From assembly GCF_900111365.1 (NCBI RefSeq), contig NZ_FOGZ01000006.1, forward strand, positions 1 through 64,000: DNA of 64,000 nucleotides. Direction: 5' to 3'. Position 1 is the stretch's first letter, and the number at the start of each line of letters is the position of its first letter. The translations under genes and the position numbers were made by a program. The stretch comes from Propionibacterium cyclohexanicum (GTDB lineage Bacteria; Actinomycetota; Actinomycetes; Propionibacteriales; Propionibacteriaceae). This document shows positions 1 through 8,632 of the stretch, one piece after another. The notes under the pieces were generated by a model. That model had not been told where the DNA came from. It saw only the letters and a list, made by a program, of their open reading frames with translations, and did not search any database.

Positions 1-89
1 CCCTCGGCTTCCGCAACCTCACCAACTACATCGCCCGCAGCCTGCTCGAGACCGGCGGCTTCAGACCCCACCTACACCCTCATCTGTGA
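1..89 (+). CDS. transposase, C-terminal end only (cut by window edge)
   Basis: An open frame entering from the left edge (codons start at base 3) ends at TGA 87-89. It encodes 28 residues containing RNLTNYIARSLLETGGF and a His/Pro-rich end. This resembles the C-terminus of ISL3/IS1096-type transposases from actinobacteria, judged from memory only. Whether the full gene is intact cannot be seen. It implies an insertion sequence immediately to the left. Confidence 0.5.
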   Translation, partial: LGFRNLTNYIARSLLETGGFRPHLHPHL

Positions 90-116
90 AGAGCCGGATT
101 GCTGCGTGGCCTGCTG

Positions 117-145
117 GATCGCAGGCGGGCAGGCCGCCTGCGATC
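117..145. terminator. perfect 12-bp hairpin beside the transposase end
   Basis: GATCGCAGGCGG at 117-128 is exactly mirrored by CCGCCTGCGATC at 134-145, with a 5-base loop. It lies 28 bases after the transposase stop and downstream of the convergent GH13 gene, so it could terminate both. No T-run follows. A role as an IS-end structure is the alternative. Confidence 0.5.
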
Positions 146-238
146 GTCCTCGGCGCGGAATTGCCCGTATTTCCACAGAGCCCGCGGCAAACCCCGCCGT
201 TGCATCGATCGTCGCCACGGCGCGGGAGAGCGTCCGGC

Positions 239-1510
239 TCAGTTCTCCGGGTGACCGGGATCCGGCGTCGCGGGCTGGATCCACAGGGCATCCCCCGAGG
301 CATCGCGGATCGTGACGGTCCGGGGGGAATCGAGATCGATATCCACATCCAGGTGGTCGTGGCCATGCCGTGCGCTCACCCGGTAGGCGAAGACCGTGTT
401 CGTCAGGTGCAGCGTCTCGGTGCTGGCAGTGGTGAGCCAGGGGTGGCGCCGTCGCAGGCCGATGAGGTCCTGGTGGACGCGGTGGATCTCCTCGCCCCAG
501 GGCGCAAGCTGGTCGGGGGTCTGGGGGAAGGCGGGGCGGATCGCGTCGTCGCCGCCCAGCCGGTCCTCCTTGACGCCGGTGAAGCCCTGCTCATCGCCGG
601 CATAGATTGAGGGGATGCCTCCCACTGTCATGAGGATGGCCAGGGCCGTGATCGCTCCGTGGGCGCCGAGCCTGCTCGCGATGCGGGTGACGTCGTGGTT
701 GCCGATGAAGGTGTTCGGGATGAAGTGCTCGAGAAAGCCGTTGTGACGGCCAAGGGCCCACTCGAGCTCGAAGAGGTTTCGATCACCGAGACTGGACCAG
801 ATGGCCTTCCACAGCTCGTACTGGGTGACCGAGTCGGCCCCGGAGGCGGCGACGAACGCTGGGTAGTCGCCGTGAATGATCTCTCCGAGGAACCAGGCGT
901 CCGGGTGCCTGGCGCGAACCCGGGGAAGCACGCGTGCCCAGAAAGCCGGATCGACCGAATAGGCGGCATCCAGGCGCCATCCGTCGATACCGCGGTCGAG
1001 CCAGTGGAGCATCACTTCGGTCACATAGTCCACTGTCTGAGGGGCAGCATGGTTGAGCCGTGCCAGCCCCTCGTGCCCCTCGAAGACCCGGGGGGCCGGT
1101 CCGCCATCGGCGTGCCAGTCGATATCGAACAGCGCGGCGGCGTGGCTGTCGGGGCCCTCGTGAAGGGCCCGCAGCAGCTCGGGATGGTCTGCCGAGACAT
1201 GGCTGAAGACTCCGTCCAGGACTATGCGCAGTCCTCGGGCCTGGCAGGCGGCGAGGAGTTCGTCGAAGTCCTTGTCACCACCCAGACGAGGGTCGATGCG
1301 GAACTGGTCGAGGCTGTCGTATCCGTGTGTGCGAGAGGCGAAGATCGGCCCCAGCAGCAGTCCGGAGGCGCCCAGCTCTACGGCATAGTCGAGCCAGTTC
1401 AGCAGACGGCGCAGCCGGGGAGCGGAGGAGGGGTGGGGTTCGCGGATCGGGGCGCCGCAGAATCCGAGCGGATAGACGTGCCACCAGATTGCGTGCTCGG
1501 TCCAATTCAT
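239..1510 (-). CDS. GH13 alpha-amylase family glycosidase
   Basis: A 423-residue cytoplasmic protein with a TIM-barrel alpha-amylase core and no signal peptide. The conserved blocks are in order: DGVFSH near residue 100, GWRLDAA near 178 (nucleophile Asp), FLGEIIHGD near 205 (acid/base Glu) and FIGNHD near 270 (transition-state Asp). All three catalytic acids are present. It is shorter than secreted amylases and resembles intracellular cyclomaltodextrinase or oligosaccharide hydrolases; substrate is not deducible. It is transcribed divergently from a TetR regulator, which probably controls it. Confidence 0.85.
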   Translation of the reverse strand: MNWTEHAIWWHVYPLGFCGAPIREPHPSSAPRLRRLLNWLDYAVELGASGLLLGPIFASRTHGYDSLDQFRIDPRLGGDKDFDELLAACQARGLRIVLDGVFSHVSADHPELLRALHEGPDSHAAALFDIDWHADGGPAPRVFEGHEGLARLNHAAPQTVDYVTEVMLHWLDRGIDGWRLDAAYSVDPAFWARVLPRVRARHPDAWFLGEIIHGDYPAFVAASGADSVTQYELWKAIWSSLGDRNLFELEWALGRHNGFLEHFIPNTFIGNHDVTRIASRLGAHGAITALAILMTVGGIPSIYAGDEQGFTGVKEDRLGGDDAIRPAFPQTPDQLAPWGEEIHRVHQDLIGLRRRHPWLTTASTETLHLTNTVFAYRVSARHGHDHLDVDIDLDSPRTVTIRDASGDALWIQPATPDPGHPEN

Positions 1511-1521
1511 CCCTGCCTCCT

Positions 1522-1568
1522 ACTGAAGGACGTTCACTACTACTAGTGATGCTAGTTCAGTAACGTTA
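1522..1568. promoter_or_regulatory. nested inverted repeats between the GH13 and TetR genes (candidate operator)
   Basis: The 60-base divergent spacer holds stacked palindromes. ACTGAA 1522-1527 mirrors TTCAGT 1556-1561. CACTA 1535-1539 mirrors TAGTG 1544-1548. ACTAG 1542-1546 mirrors CTAGT 1552-1556. TAACGTTA at 1561-1568 is self-complementary. TetR proteins normally bind such palindromes beside their own gene, so this is the likely operator. Confidence 0.55.
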
Positions 1569-1570
1569 GG

Positions 1571-2191
1571 ATGGGCAATATGGCACGCATCGACCGCCAG
1601 CCACGCACCAGGCTCGATCCCGACGCACGGCGTGCCGCGATCCTGGCCGCGGCTGCCGAGGCTTTCGCTGCGCATCCCTACGCCGAGGTGACGGTCTCGT
1701 CCATCGCTCAGCGGGTTGGCACCTCGGATGCCCTGTTATATCGCTACTTCTCGGGCAAGGAGGAGCTCTACGCCGAGATCGTGCGGCTCGCCATCGACAG
1801 CCTTCTGGCCCGCCAGGGAGCTGCGCTGGCTAGCCTTGCGCCCGGAGTCCCGGCACGCGATCGACTTCTCGCAGCCACTCGCGTCTATCTCGACCACATC
1901 GCCAGCCACCCTTCGGCCTGGGCGATGCCCTTGCGCAACCCGGGCACCGAGCCCTCCGCTGTCGCCGCCATCCGTCTCGAGGCCCGTCACGACTACGTGA
2001 ATCGGCTGGCAGCCATCCTCGCGCCCAGCACCCTCGCGCGGCACGACTATGCCCTGTGGGGCTACTTCGGGTTCCTCGATGCCGCCTGCCTGCACTGGGT
2101 CGAGCGCGACTGCCCCGAGGATGAACGGTCCGCACTCCTCGAGGCTGCGCTCGGGGCGCTGGAGGGTGCCCTGGGCGATTGGTCGGCCTGA
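1571..2191 (+). CDS. TetR/AcrR family transcriptional regulator
   Basis: A 206-residue one-component repressor. The N-terminal helix-turn-helix covers about residues 20-65, with VSSIAQRVGTSDALLYRYFSGKEEL typical of TetR (seen here as VSSIAQRV and LLYRYFSGKEEL). The C-terminal ligand domain is not assignable to a subfamily. An ATG three codons in (1580) is an alternative start. It faces the GH13 gene across a palindrome-rich 60-base spacer, suggesting control of that gene and of itself. Confidence 0.85.
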   Translation: MGNMARIDRQPRTRLDPDARRAAILAAAAEAFAAHPYAEVTVSSIAQRVGTSDALLYRYFSGKEELYAEIVRLAIDSLLARQGAALASLAPGVPARDRLLAATRVYLDHIASHPSAWAMPLRNPGTEPSAVAAIRLEARHDYVNRLAAILAPSTLARHDYALWGYFGFLDAACLHWVERDCPEDERSALLEAALGALEGALGDWSA

Positions 2192-2262
2192 CCAGCTGGC
2201 GCGCCGGCGCGAGGGCCGCTGATCCGACGCCGTCGCGGTGGCGCGCTCGGCATCGCGCGATT

Positions 2263-3309
2263 TCAGCTGGTCCGTGGCAGCACCGCCTTCGCCAGGCTCG
2301 CGAGAGGATCGATCTCGCGGCCCAGCAGAACGTCGCCGACCATCCGCAGCAACGGCAGGTGGTCGAGCAGCCCATGGCCGATCTGATCGGCGAACAGGAG
2401 TGCGAGCCTGGTCGAGTCGATGCCCTCGACACTTTGCCCCAGCGCCGCCATCTCCTCGCGCGCCTGAGTCGTGCTTGCGCCCAGCCCGATCCGTCGCCCG
2501 AAGCCGTGGTTGCGGCCCGCCTGCCCGGTGACCTCCAGATCGCCCAGCCCCGCGAGCCCGGCTGCCGTCATCGGGTCGCCTCCGAGCTGGCGCCCGAAGA
2601 CCGCCATCTCGTGCACCGCTTGCACGAACGTCGCGGCGCGCAGATTGTGCGTCGCCGCGCCGTCACGCTCGCTCAGGCCGTCGACAAGGCCCAATGCCAT
2701 CGCGTAGCTGTTCTTCAGGGGCGCACAGACCTCGACGCCGACCTCGTCGCCGCTCGCCATGATCGAATAGGCCGGGGTCGAGCATTGCCGCGCATAGCGC
2801 TGCGCGACCGAAATGTCGTGGCAGGCAAACACCGGGGCAGTGGGACGCGCCGCCGCGCATTCGTCGGCCAGGACCGGCCCGGCCACGGTGACGATCGGTG
2901 GCAGCTCGACGTGCGCTTCCTGGGCAATCCTGCGGAGATTCTCCGAGAGCAGCCTCACCCGGCCGTCCTCCACCTGGCTGAAGCCCTTCGAGGTGAGCCA
3001 CAGGGAATCGGCGTTGGCGAGCGGCTCGAGGATCTCGCGGGCCAGCCGGGGCACCTGGGCGGAGATCACCGCCATCACCACCACTCGGCTGTCTGCCAGC
3101 GCCTCGCCCAGCTGACCCGATCGATAGATGTGAACCGAATCGGGCAGTGGCACGCCGGTGCGGGGATGCGGGGCACCCGTGGACAGCAGGTCGAGCAGCT
3201 CATCATCGAATCGCGTGCCCCACAGCCGAACGTCCCACCCCGCATCGGCCAGTGGCCGGCACTGTGCCGCCCCCATCGCGCCTGCACCAAGAATCGTGAC
3301 CGTCGCCAT
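2263..3309 (-). CDS. gpsA: glycerol-3-phosphate dehydrogenase (NAD(P)+), GpsA type
   Basis: A 348-residue cytoplasmic enzyme expected to reduce dihydroxyacetone phosphate to sn-glycerol 3-phosphate for phospholipid synthesis. The N-terminus has the dinucleotide-binding GAGAMG loop (residues 8-13). APLKNSYAMA carries the catalytic lysine. The C-terminal half has GLAGLGDLEVT and GRNHGFGRRIG, matching the conserved GpsA substrate-binding block. It converges on the TetR gene. Many actinobacteria carry more than one paralogue, so it may not be the only copy. Confidence 0.8.
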   Translation of the reverse strand: MATVTILGAGAMGAAQCRPLADAGWDVRLWGTRFDDELLDLLSTGAPHPRTGVPLPDSVHIYRSGQLGEALADSRVVVMAVISAQVPRLAREILEPLANADSLWLTSKGFSQVEDGRVRLLSENLRRIAQEAHVELPPIVTVAGPVLADECAAARPTAPVFACHDISVAQRYARQCSTPAYSIMASGDEVGVEVCAPLKNSYAMALGLVDGLSERDGAATHNLRAATFVQAVHEMAVFGRQLGGDPMTAAGLAGLGDLEVTGQAGRNHGFGRRIGLGASTTQAREEMAALGQSVEGIDSTRLALLFADQIGHGLLDHLPLLRMVGDVLLGREIDPLASLAKAVLPRTS

Positions 3310-3386
3310 CGTTCCCCCTACTCATGCGAGCCGGGACGCTCGCCGTCGGTGCGTCGATGACACCACGCTACCGTCGGGTCTGCGGC

Positions 3387-4253
3387 TCAGCCCTGATCGA
3401 GGCCCAGCTCGCGGGCGATGACGGCCCCGACGCCACCCTCGGCATTGCTGCCGGCCACCGGGTATCCGGATTCGAGCACGCTGGCATGGGAGTTGGCCAT
3501 CACATAGGGGTGCCCGACGAGCGCCAGCATCTCCAGGTCGTTGGGCATGTCCCCGAAGGCCATCGCCTCATCGGGCGTCACTGCCTGTTCGTCGAGGATC
3601 GCGCTCAGTGCGGAGGCCTTGCTCACGCCGGGCGCGCTGCATTCCACGAAGCCAGCCGAGCGGGCGAACGAGAAGGTGGGGTTGACTCGTCCATCGGACG
3701 CCTGCCGGCAGGCCCTGGCCAAGCTCTCGGTGGGCGTGCTCGGCGACAGTGCAATGAGCTTGACGACGGGACCGATGTGCACCAGTGAGCTCAGCGTGTC
3801 GACGTGATCCGGCCGCTCGGCTGTCTCGTGACCGGCGAACATCGTGTCGGCGCCCCAACCATCCAGGGCGTACTCGACTGCGAAGCACACATCGGGCACC
3901 AGCTCCGCCAGGTCGGCGGCGAAACCGAGTGCCTGGTCGGGGCCCAGGGCATGGAAGTCGAGCACCCGGCGGGCGTGCGGGTCGACGACGACCGCGCCAT
4001 TGCTCGCGATGAGCGTGTAGGAGATGTCGAGCAGCGGCTCGAGCACGACCGTCCAGCGTCGCGGCCGTCCCGTGGCGAAGACCACCTGGGCACCACGCGA
4101 TGCAGCCTGCCGCACCGCACTGACGCAGGCGGGGTGCAGCTGCTGATCGGGCGCTAGGAAGGTGCCGTCGAGATCGGTGGCGATGAGCCGGAAGCGCGCT
4201 GGCGTGCCCGACGTGGCGGGGGCGTCCGGGCCGGGGATACGCGCCTGGCTCAC
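3387..4253 (-). CDS. HAD superfamily hydrolase, Cof type
   Basis: A 288-residue sugar-phosphatase-like protein with motif I DLDGT near residue 20, an SNGAVVV block typical of Cof/IIB members, the motif III lysine in SKASAL, and motif IV GDMPND. The frame stays open far upstream, but GTG at 4253-4251 overlaps the stop of the upstream gene in a GTGA, so this start is chosen. Coupling to the membrane protein upstream suggests co-expression. The substrate is unknown. Confidence 0.8.
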   Translation of the reverse strand: MSQARIPGPDAPATSGTPARFRLIATDLDGTFLAPDQQLHPACVSAVRQAASRGAQVVFATGRPRRWTVVLEPLLDISYTLIASNGAVVVDPHARRVLDFHALGPDQALGFAADLAELVPDVCFAVEYALDGWGADTMFAGHETAERPDHVDTLSSLVHIGPVVKLIALSPSTPTESLARACRQASDGRVNPTFSFARSAGFVECSAPGVSKASALSAILDEQAVTPDEAMAFGDMPNDLEMLALVGHPYVMANSHASVLESGYPVAGSNAEGGVGAVIARELGLDQG

Positions 4254-5245
4254 AGCACCGACTCGTCGCTCGTGGGATTCTGGGTTGCGCTGGCCGTGCC
4301 GGACCCCGACACGCCCATCGACGGAGTCCTCGTGGGGGAACCGTGGTCGCCGGGGCTGGACTGGGAACCCGATGGTGTCGGGGAGGCGGGCGTACTGGGC
4401 GATTCCGAGCCGCTTTGGCTCGGCGATGCGGACTGGCTGGGTGAGCCCGACTGGGACGCCGATTCGCTCGGGGACGGGGAGCCGGTCGGGCTCTGCGAGG
4501 GCGATCCAGACTGGGGGCTGCTCTGTGAACTCGTGGCCGAGCCGGTCACCGGGGCGCTGGGCGACTCGGGCGGCCTGTTCTGGAAGATCAGTACGGCGAT
4601 GAGCAGCGCGAGTGTGGCGAGCAGGACCATGAGCAGCCAGCTGGCCAGCAAGGGAACCCAGCCGGCGCGGTCCCTGCGTCCTGGCCACGGCAGCGGCCAG
4701 GCTCGCCAGGTCCCGGGCCGGGAGTTGCCGACCCATGGCAGGGCGAACGAGGGCCCGGTTGTCCGACCAAGTTGGGGAGTGCTCGACAGGTCGACGGTGC
4801 GCAGCAGCCGGTCTGCCTCGGCGAGGGCGTCGCGCGAACCATCCCATGCTAGCGCGACCCAGGGGGCCTCTGGCGTCGGGTCCGGGGATGGGGGGCGCGT
4901 GGCATCGTCGCGGTACAGATGCCCCAGCCGCCCGTCGTCCTGCCCCTGACCGCCTCGCGCGACAACCGTGGCGGCATTCATCTTGTTGACCTCGCCGGCC
5001 AGGCGGTCGCGGGCGGCAGCGTCCTTCGCCGCGCCGTCGGACAGCATGAGGAGCATCACCTGGGGCTGCCCGTCGGCGTGCGCCAGGAAGGCGACCCCGC
5101 TGCTGCGTGCCACGAGGCGGGAATCGAGCCAGAATTCGTCGATCTTGGGAGGATCGGTGGTCAGCAGGGGGTAGGAGTCGACAAGAGGAGCCGCGGGGAG
5201 CTGTTCGTTCTCCGGCGGCGTTCCAGTGTTGTCCGGTGCTGACAT
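4250..5245 (-). CDS. single-pass membrane protein with Ser/Gln/Pro-rich tail, unknown function
   Basis: About 331 residues from ATG 5245 (GGGGAG just upstream). The N-terminal 200 residues are globular and soluble, with no motif I recognise. One hydrophobic segment follows (WLLMVLLATLALLIAVLIF, about residues 205-225). The last 100 residues are low-complexity repeats of Ser, Gln, Pro and Gly (SQSGSPSQS-like). An internal N-terminus with an extracytoplasmic tail is the simplest topology. It is divergent from the MoxR operon and coupled to the HAD gene. Confidence 0.65.
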   Translation of the reverse strand: MSAPDNTGTPPENEQLPAAPLVDSYPLLTTDPPKIDEFWLDSRLVARSSGVAFLAHADGQPQVMLLMLSDGAAKDAAARDRLAGEVNKMNAATVVARGGQGQDDGRLGHLYRDDATRPPSPDPTPEAPWVALAWDGSRDALAEADRLLRTVDLSSTPQLGRTTGPSFALPWVGNSRPGTWRAWPLPWPGRRDRAGWVPLLASWLLMVLLATLALLIAVLIFQNRPPESPSAPVTGSATSSQSSPQSGSPSQSPTGSPSPSESASQSGSPSQSASPSQSGSESPSTPASPTPSGSQSSPGDHGSPTRTPSMGVSGSGTASATQNPTSDESVL

Positions 5246-5448
5246 CGCTCCCCATCTCATCACAACTGCCAAACGACCGAAGCCGGCGACCAGGCTGCAG
5301 CCGGTAGCTGTGCGCAGACTGTGAGTAGCTGTCAGCAACGCGTGGCAGGGTAGTTGACACATGGCCGGTCCGGCGCCGCGGGGTAAGGTTGCCTGCGACG
5401 CTGACTCCGCGCCCGCCAGGCGTCCCCGAGCTGTCCAGGAGAGTTGAG

Positions 5449-6594
5449 TTGAGCACACAGAACGAGCAGCCCCTGAGCACCGAGGATGCAGCAAAGCTGC
5501 TCGGGACCGCGATCTCCCAGGTGCAGCGGGTCATCGTGGGTCAAGAGCACATGGTCGAGCAGCTCATGGTCGGGCTGCTCGCCAAGGGTCACATCCTTCT
5601 CGAGGGGGTGCCTGGCACCGCCAAGACGCTCGCGGTGCGCACCTTCGCCACCGTCGTGGGGGGTTCCTTCGCGCGCATCCAGTTCACCCCCGATCTGGTG
5701 CCCTCCGATATCGTCGGGACACGCGTCTACTCGGCCAGCAAGGAGAGCTTCGATGTGGAGCTCGGCCCGGTCTTCACCAATTTCGTGCTCGCCGACGAGA
5801 TCAACCGTGCCCCCGCCAAGGTGCAGTCGGCCATGCTCGAGCTGATGGCGGAGAAGCAGGTCTCCATCGCCGGTACCTCCCACCCGGTGCCCGATCCGTT
5901 CATCGTCATCGCTACCGAGAACCCCATCGAGTCCGAGGGTGTCTATCCATTGCCCGAGGCTCAGCGCGACCGCTTCCTGCTCAAGGTCGACGTGCCCTAT
6001 CCGAAGGGCAACGAGGAGTTCGAGATCCTGCGGCGCATGTCGGTACGACCGCCCAGCGCCACTGCGGTTCTCGACCCGGCAACGACCAAGCGCCTGCAGG
6101 ACCAGGCGGCCAATGTATTCGTCCACAACCTGGTGGCCGAGTACATCGTGCGCCTCGTGCTTGCCACTCGCGATCCGGCAGGCTTCAACATGCCCGATCT
6201 CGCCAAGGTGATCCAGATCGGCTGCTCGTCGCGCGCGACGCTGGGTCTGGTAGGGGCGGCTCGTGCGCTGGCCCTCATCCACGGACGCGACTACGTGCTT
6301 CCCACCGATGTTCAGGCGGTGGCGCCCGATGTCATGTCGCACCGCATTCTGCTGAGCTTCGATGCCATCGCCGACAACGTCAATCCTGCTCAGGTGGTGG
6401 AGCGGGTGCTGGCCATGGTGCCGGCGCCTACTCCGGTGTGGAACTCCCAGCAGCGCAGGCAGGCCCAGGGACAGCATCGCTACAGTCCCGAGAATGGCCA
6501 CCCGGATACCGCAGCTGCCCGCCAGCGTCCCAGCGGGCCGTCTGCCGGTGACGGCGGGGATGGCCAGTCCACGAGCGGGTCCATCGCGTCGTGA
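5449..6594 (+). CDS. MoxR family AAA+ ATPase
   Basis: About 381 residues. Walker A is GVPGTAKTL (near residue 55), Walker B VLADEINR, and the sensor segment IATENPIESEGVYPLPEAQ is diagnostic of MoxR. The start is TTG 5449, preceded by AGGAGAG at 5436-5442; an in-frame start further upstream lacks such a site. MoxR ATPases act as chaperones with von Willebrand proteins, and the next three genes encode exactly those partners. The C-terminal 45 residues are a polar, probably disordered extension. Confidence 0.88.
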   Translation: MSTQNEQPLSTEDAAKLLGTAISQVQRVIVGQEHMVEQLMVGLLAKGHILLEGVPGTAKTLAVRTFATVVGGSFARIQFTPDLVPSDIVGTRVYSASKESFDVELGPVFTNFVLADEINRAPAKVQSAMLELMAEKQVSIAGTSHPVPDPFIVIATENPIESEGVYPLPEAQRDRFLLKVDVPYPKGNEEFEILRRMSVRPPSATAVLDPATTKRLQDQAANVFVHNLVAEYIVRLVLATRDPAGFNMPDLAKVIQIGCSSRATLGLVGAARALALIHGRDYVLPTDVQAVAPDVMSHRILLSFDAIADNVNPAQVVERVLAMVPAPTPVWNSQQRRQAQGQHRYSPENGHPDTAAARQRPSGPSAGDGGDGQSTSGSIAS

Positions 6595-7658
6595 CTCCCG
6601 GCACTCCCGACTTCGAACCACCGCGGCCAGCCAAGGGCACGCGGGAACTGGGAGCCGTGCTCTCGGTGCTGCGTGAACCGGGTGGGCCAACGCTCTCGCT
6701 GCGCTCGTTGGCGCCCGAGGCGGCGTTGCGCCGCCTCGAACTGACGATCGTGCGTCGCCTGGAGGGCTTCCTCCAGGGTGATCACCTCGGTCTGCTGCCC
6801 GGCGCGGGCTCCGATCTCAACGACGCGCGCGTCTACGTGCCGGGCCAGGACGATGTGCGACGGATGGACTGGGCTGTCACGGCTCGCACCACGGTGCCCC
6901 ATGTGCGCGACACCGTGGCGGACCGCGAGTTGGAGGTATGGGCCCTGCTGGATGCCACTCCGTCCATGAACTGGGGCACCGGCGGGGTGACCAAACGTGA
7001 TCTCGGCATCGCCGCCGTGGCCACCTTCGGATTCATCAGCCAGAAGATGGGCGACCGCTTCGGTGGGCTTGTCATGCACTCCGACGCGGTGATGCGCATG
7101 CCGGCTCGCTCGGGGCGTACCGCGCTCTACGGGATGCTCGGCAAGATGCTCGAGGACCCCATCGAGCATGACCGGGCCGCCGGCTCCGTCGACCTGAGTC
7201 AGGGCATCGAGGCGCTCATCCGTGCCCAGCAGCGCCGTGGCCTGCGCATCGTCGTCTCCGACTTCCTCACCGCGGGCGAGGCCGAGATCAGCGCCGCCCG
7301 CCCGCCCGCCTGGGAGCGGCCCCTGCGGCGGCTTGCGGTGCGCAACCAGGTGGTGTGCGTCGAGGTTCTCGATGCCGCCGAGGTGGACTTCCCCGATGTG
7401 GGTGAGGTTCTGCTGCGCGATCCCGAGACGGATTTCGCGCGTTTCGTCAATACGAGCGATCGGCGGGCGCGCGAGGCCGTCAGCCGGGCATCTCGCGCTC
7501 AGCGGGAACGTACCGCTGCCGCGATCCGGCGCGCCGGTGCCGGTCACGTGGTCTTGCGCACCGATCGTGACTGGGTGGCCGACATCGCCCGCTTCGTGCT
7601 GACCTACCGGCGCACGGCCGCCGTGATCTCCCAGCCTCCCAAGGGGGTGAGCCGCTGA
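6591..7658 (+). CDS. DUF58 domain protein
   Basis: A 355-residue cytoplasmic protein starting at GTG 6591, overlapping the MoxR stop in a GTGA. The DUF58 signature VYVPGQDDVRRMDWAVTART lies around residues 80-100, followed by a VWA-like fold (WALLDATPSMNWG near residue 118). DUF58 proteins are constant neighbours of MoxR ATPases, and the pair is thought to assemble or activate envelope complexes. No membrane segment is evident. Confidence 0.82.
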   Translation: MTPGTPDFEPPRPAKGTRELGAVLSVLREPGGPTLSLRSLAPEAALRRLELTIVRRLEGFLQGDHLGLLPGAGSDLNDARVYVPGQDDVRRMDWAVTARTTVPHVRDTVADRELEVWALLDATPSMNWGTGGVTKRDLGIAAVATFGFISQKMGDRFGGLVMHSDAVMRMPARSGRTALYGMLGKMLEDPIEHDRAAGSVDLSQGIEALIRAQQRRGLRIVVSDFLTAGEAEISAARPPAWERPLRRLAVRNQVVCVEVLDAAEVDFPDVGEVLLRDPETDFARFVNTSDRRAREAVSRASRAQRERTAAAIRRAGAGHVVLRTDRDWVADIARFVLTYRRTAAVISQPPKGVSR

Positions 7659-8632
7659 TGGACTCCGTGACCCGTGTCCTGCTCTGGGAGTTCGAGCGCC
7701 CTGCACGGCTGTGGGCCCTGCTCGTCGTGCCGGCCCTCATCATCGCCTATGTGTTGATCCTGCAGCTCGCCCGACGCCGGGGAATCCGCTACACCAACAC
7801 CGGCGTGGTGGGAGCCGTGCTCCCGCACCAGCGCCAGTGGCGCCGTCACGCGTCGGTGGCGATGGCGCTGTGCTCGATGATCCTCATCGGCGGTGCCTGG
7901 GCCAAACCGGTGGCCACCGTCAATGTGCCGCGCGAGCGGGCCACGATCGTGCTCATCATTGACGTGTCGCGCTCGATGGAAGCCACCGATGTCAGCCCGA
8001 CAAGGCTCGATGCCGCAAAGAAGTCCGCTGCTCAGTTCGTCAACTCATTGCCGGCGCAGTACAACGTGTCACTCGTGACGCTCTCGGGCCATCCCAACAT
8101 CCTCGTTCCCCCCACCGTCGATCGGGGGGTGCTCAATCAGGCCATCAGCAAGTTGCAGGTGGCGGACGGCACAGCTATCGCGCAGTCCATCACCGAGGGC
8201 CTGAGCGCGATCTCCCAGGCGCCCACAGGCGACGACGGCCGTCCGGCCCCCGGCCTCATGGTGCTCATGTCGGACGGCTCGGAGACCGCCGGCGGCGATC
8301 CGGTGGCCGCTGCCAGCCAGGCCAAGGAGAAGGGGGTGCCGATCAACACCATCGCCTTCGGCACCCAGAACGGCTATGTCGACGTGAACGACAGGCGATA
8401 CAACGTGGCACCCGATACCGCAACTCTTGCAAGGATCGCCCAAGTCAGCGGCGGCAAGGCGATGACAGCCTCGAGCGCGGGCCAGCTCGACAGCGTCTAC
8501 AAAGACCTGCGTTCCGATGTCGGCTACCAGAAAGAGCGCGCCGAGGTGACCGCCCAGTGGGCGCTGTATGCGATGGCCTTCGCGGTCGTGGCGAGCCTGG
8601 GCGTGGTGTCGATGGCGGCGAGGTGGCCATGA
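7658..8632 (+). CDS. von Willebrand factor A membrane protein (BatA-like), copy 1
   Basis: A 324-residue protein with membrane segments near residues 14-33, 65-82 and 303-322 around a VWA domain. The metal-ion-dependent adhesion site looks intact: DVSRS, the Thr of DGTAIAQS, and the Asp of MSDGSE. The start ATG overlaps the DUF58 stop (TGATG). It is paralogous to the next gene, sharing RATIV and ATDVSPTRL blocks, so the pair arose by tandem duplication. A role in MoxR-dependent envelope assembly is inferred. Confidence 0.82.
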   Translation: MDSVTRVLLWEFERPARLWALLVVPALIIAYVLILQLARRRGIRYTNTGVVGAVLPHQRQWRRHASVAMALCSMILIGGAWAKPVATVNVPRERATIVLIIDVSRSMEATDVSPTRLDAAKKSAAQFVNSLPAQYNVSLVTLSGHPNILVPPTVDRGVLNQAISKLQVADGTAIAQSITEGLSAISQAPTGDDGRPAPGLMVLMSDGSETAGGDPVAAASQAKEKGVPINTIAFGTQNGYVDVNDRRYNVAPDTATLARIAQVSGGKAMTASSAGQLDSVYKDLRSDVGYQKERAEVTAQWALYAMAFAVVASLGVVSMAARWP

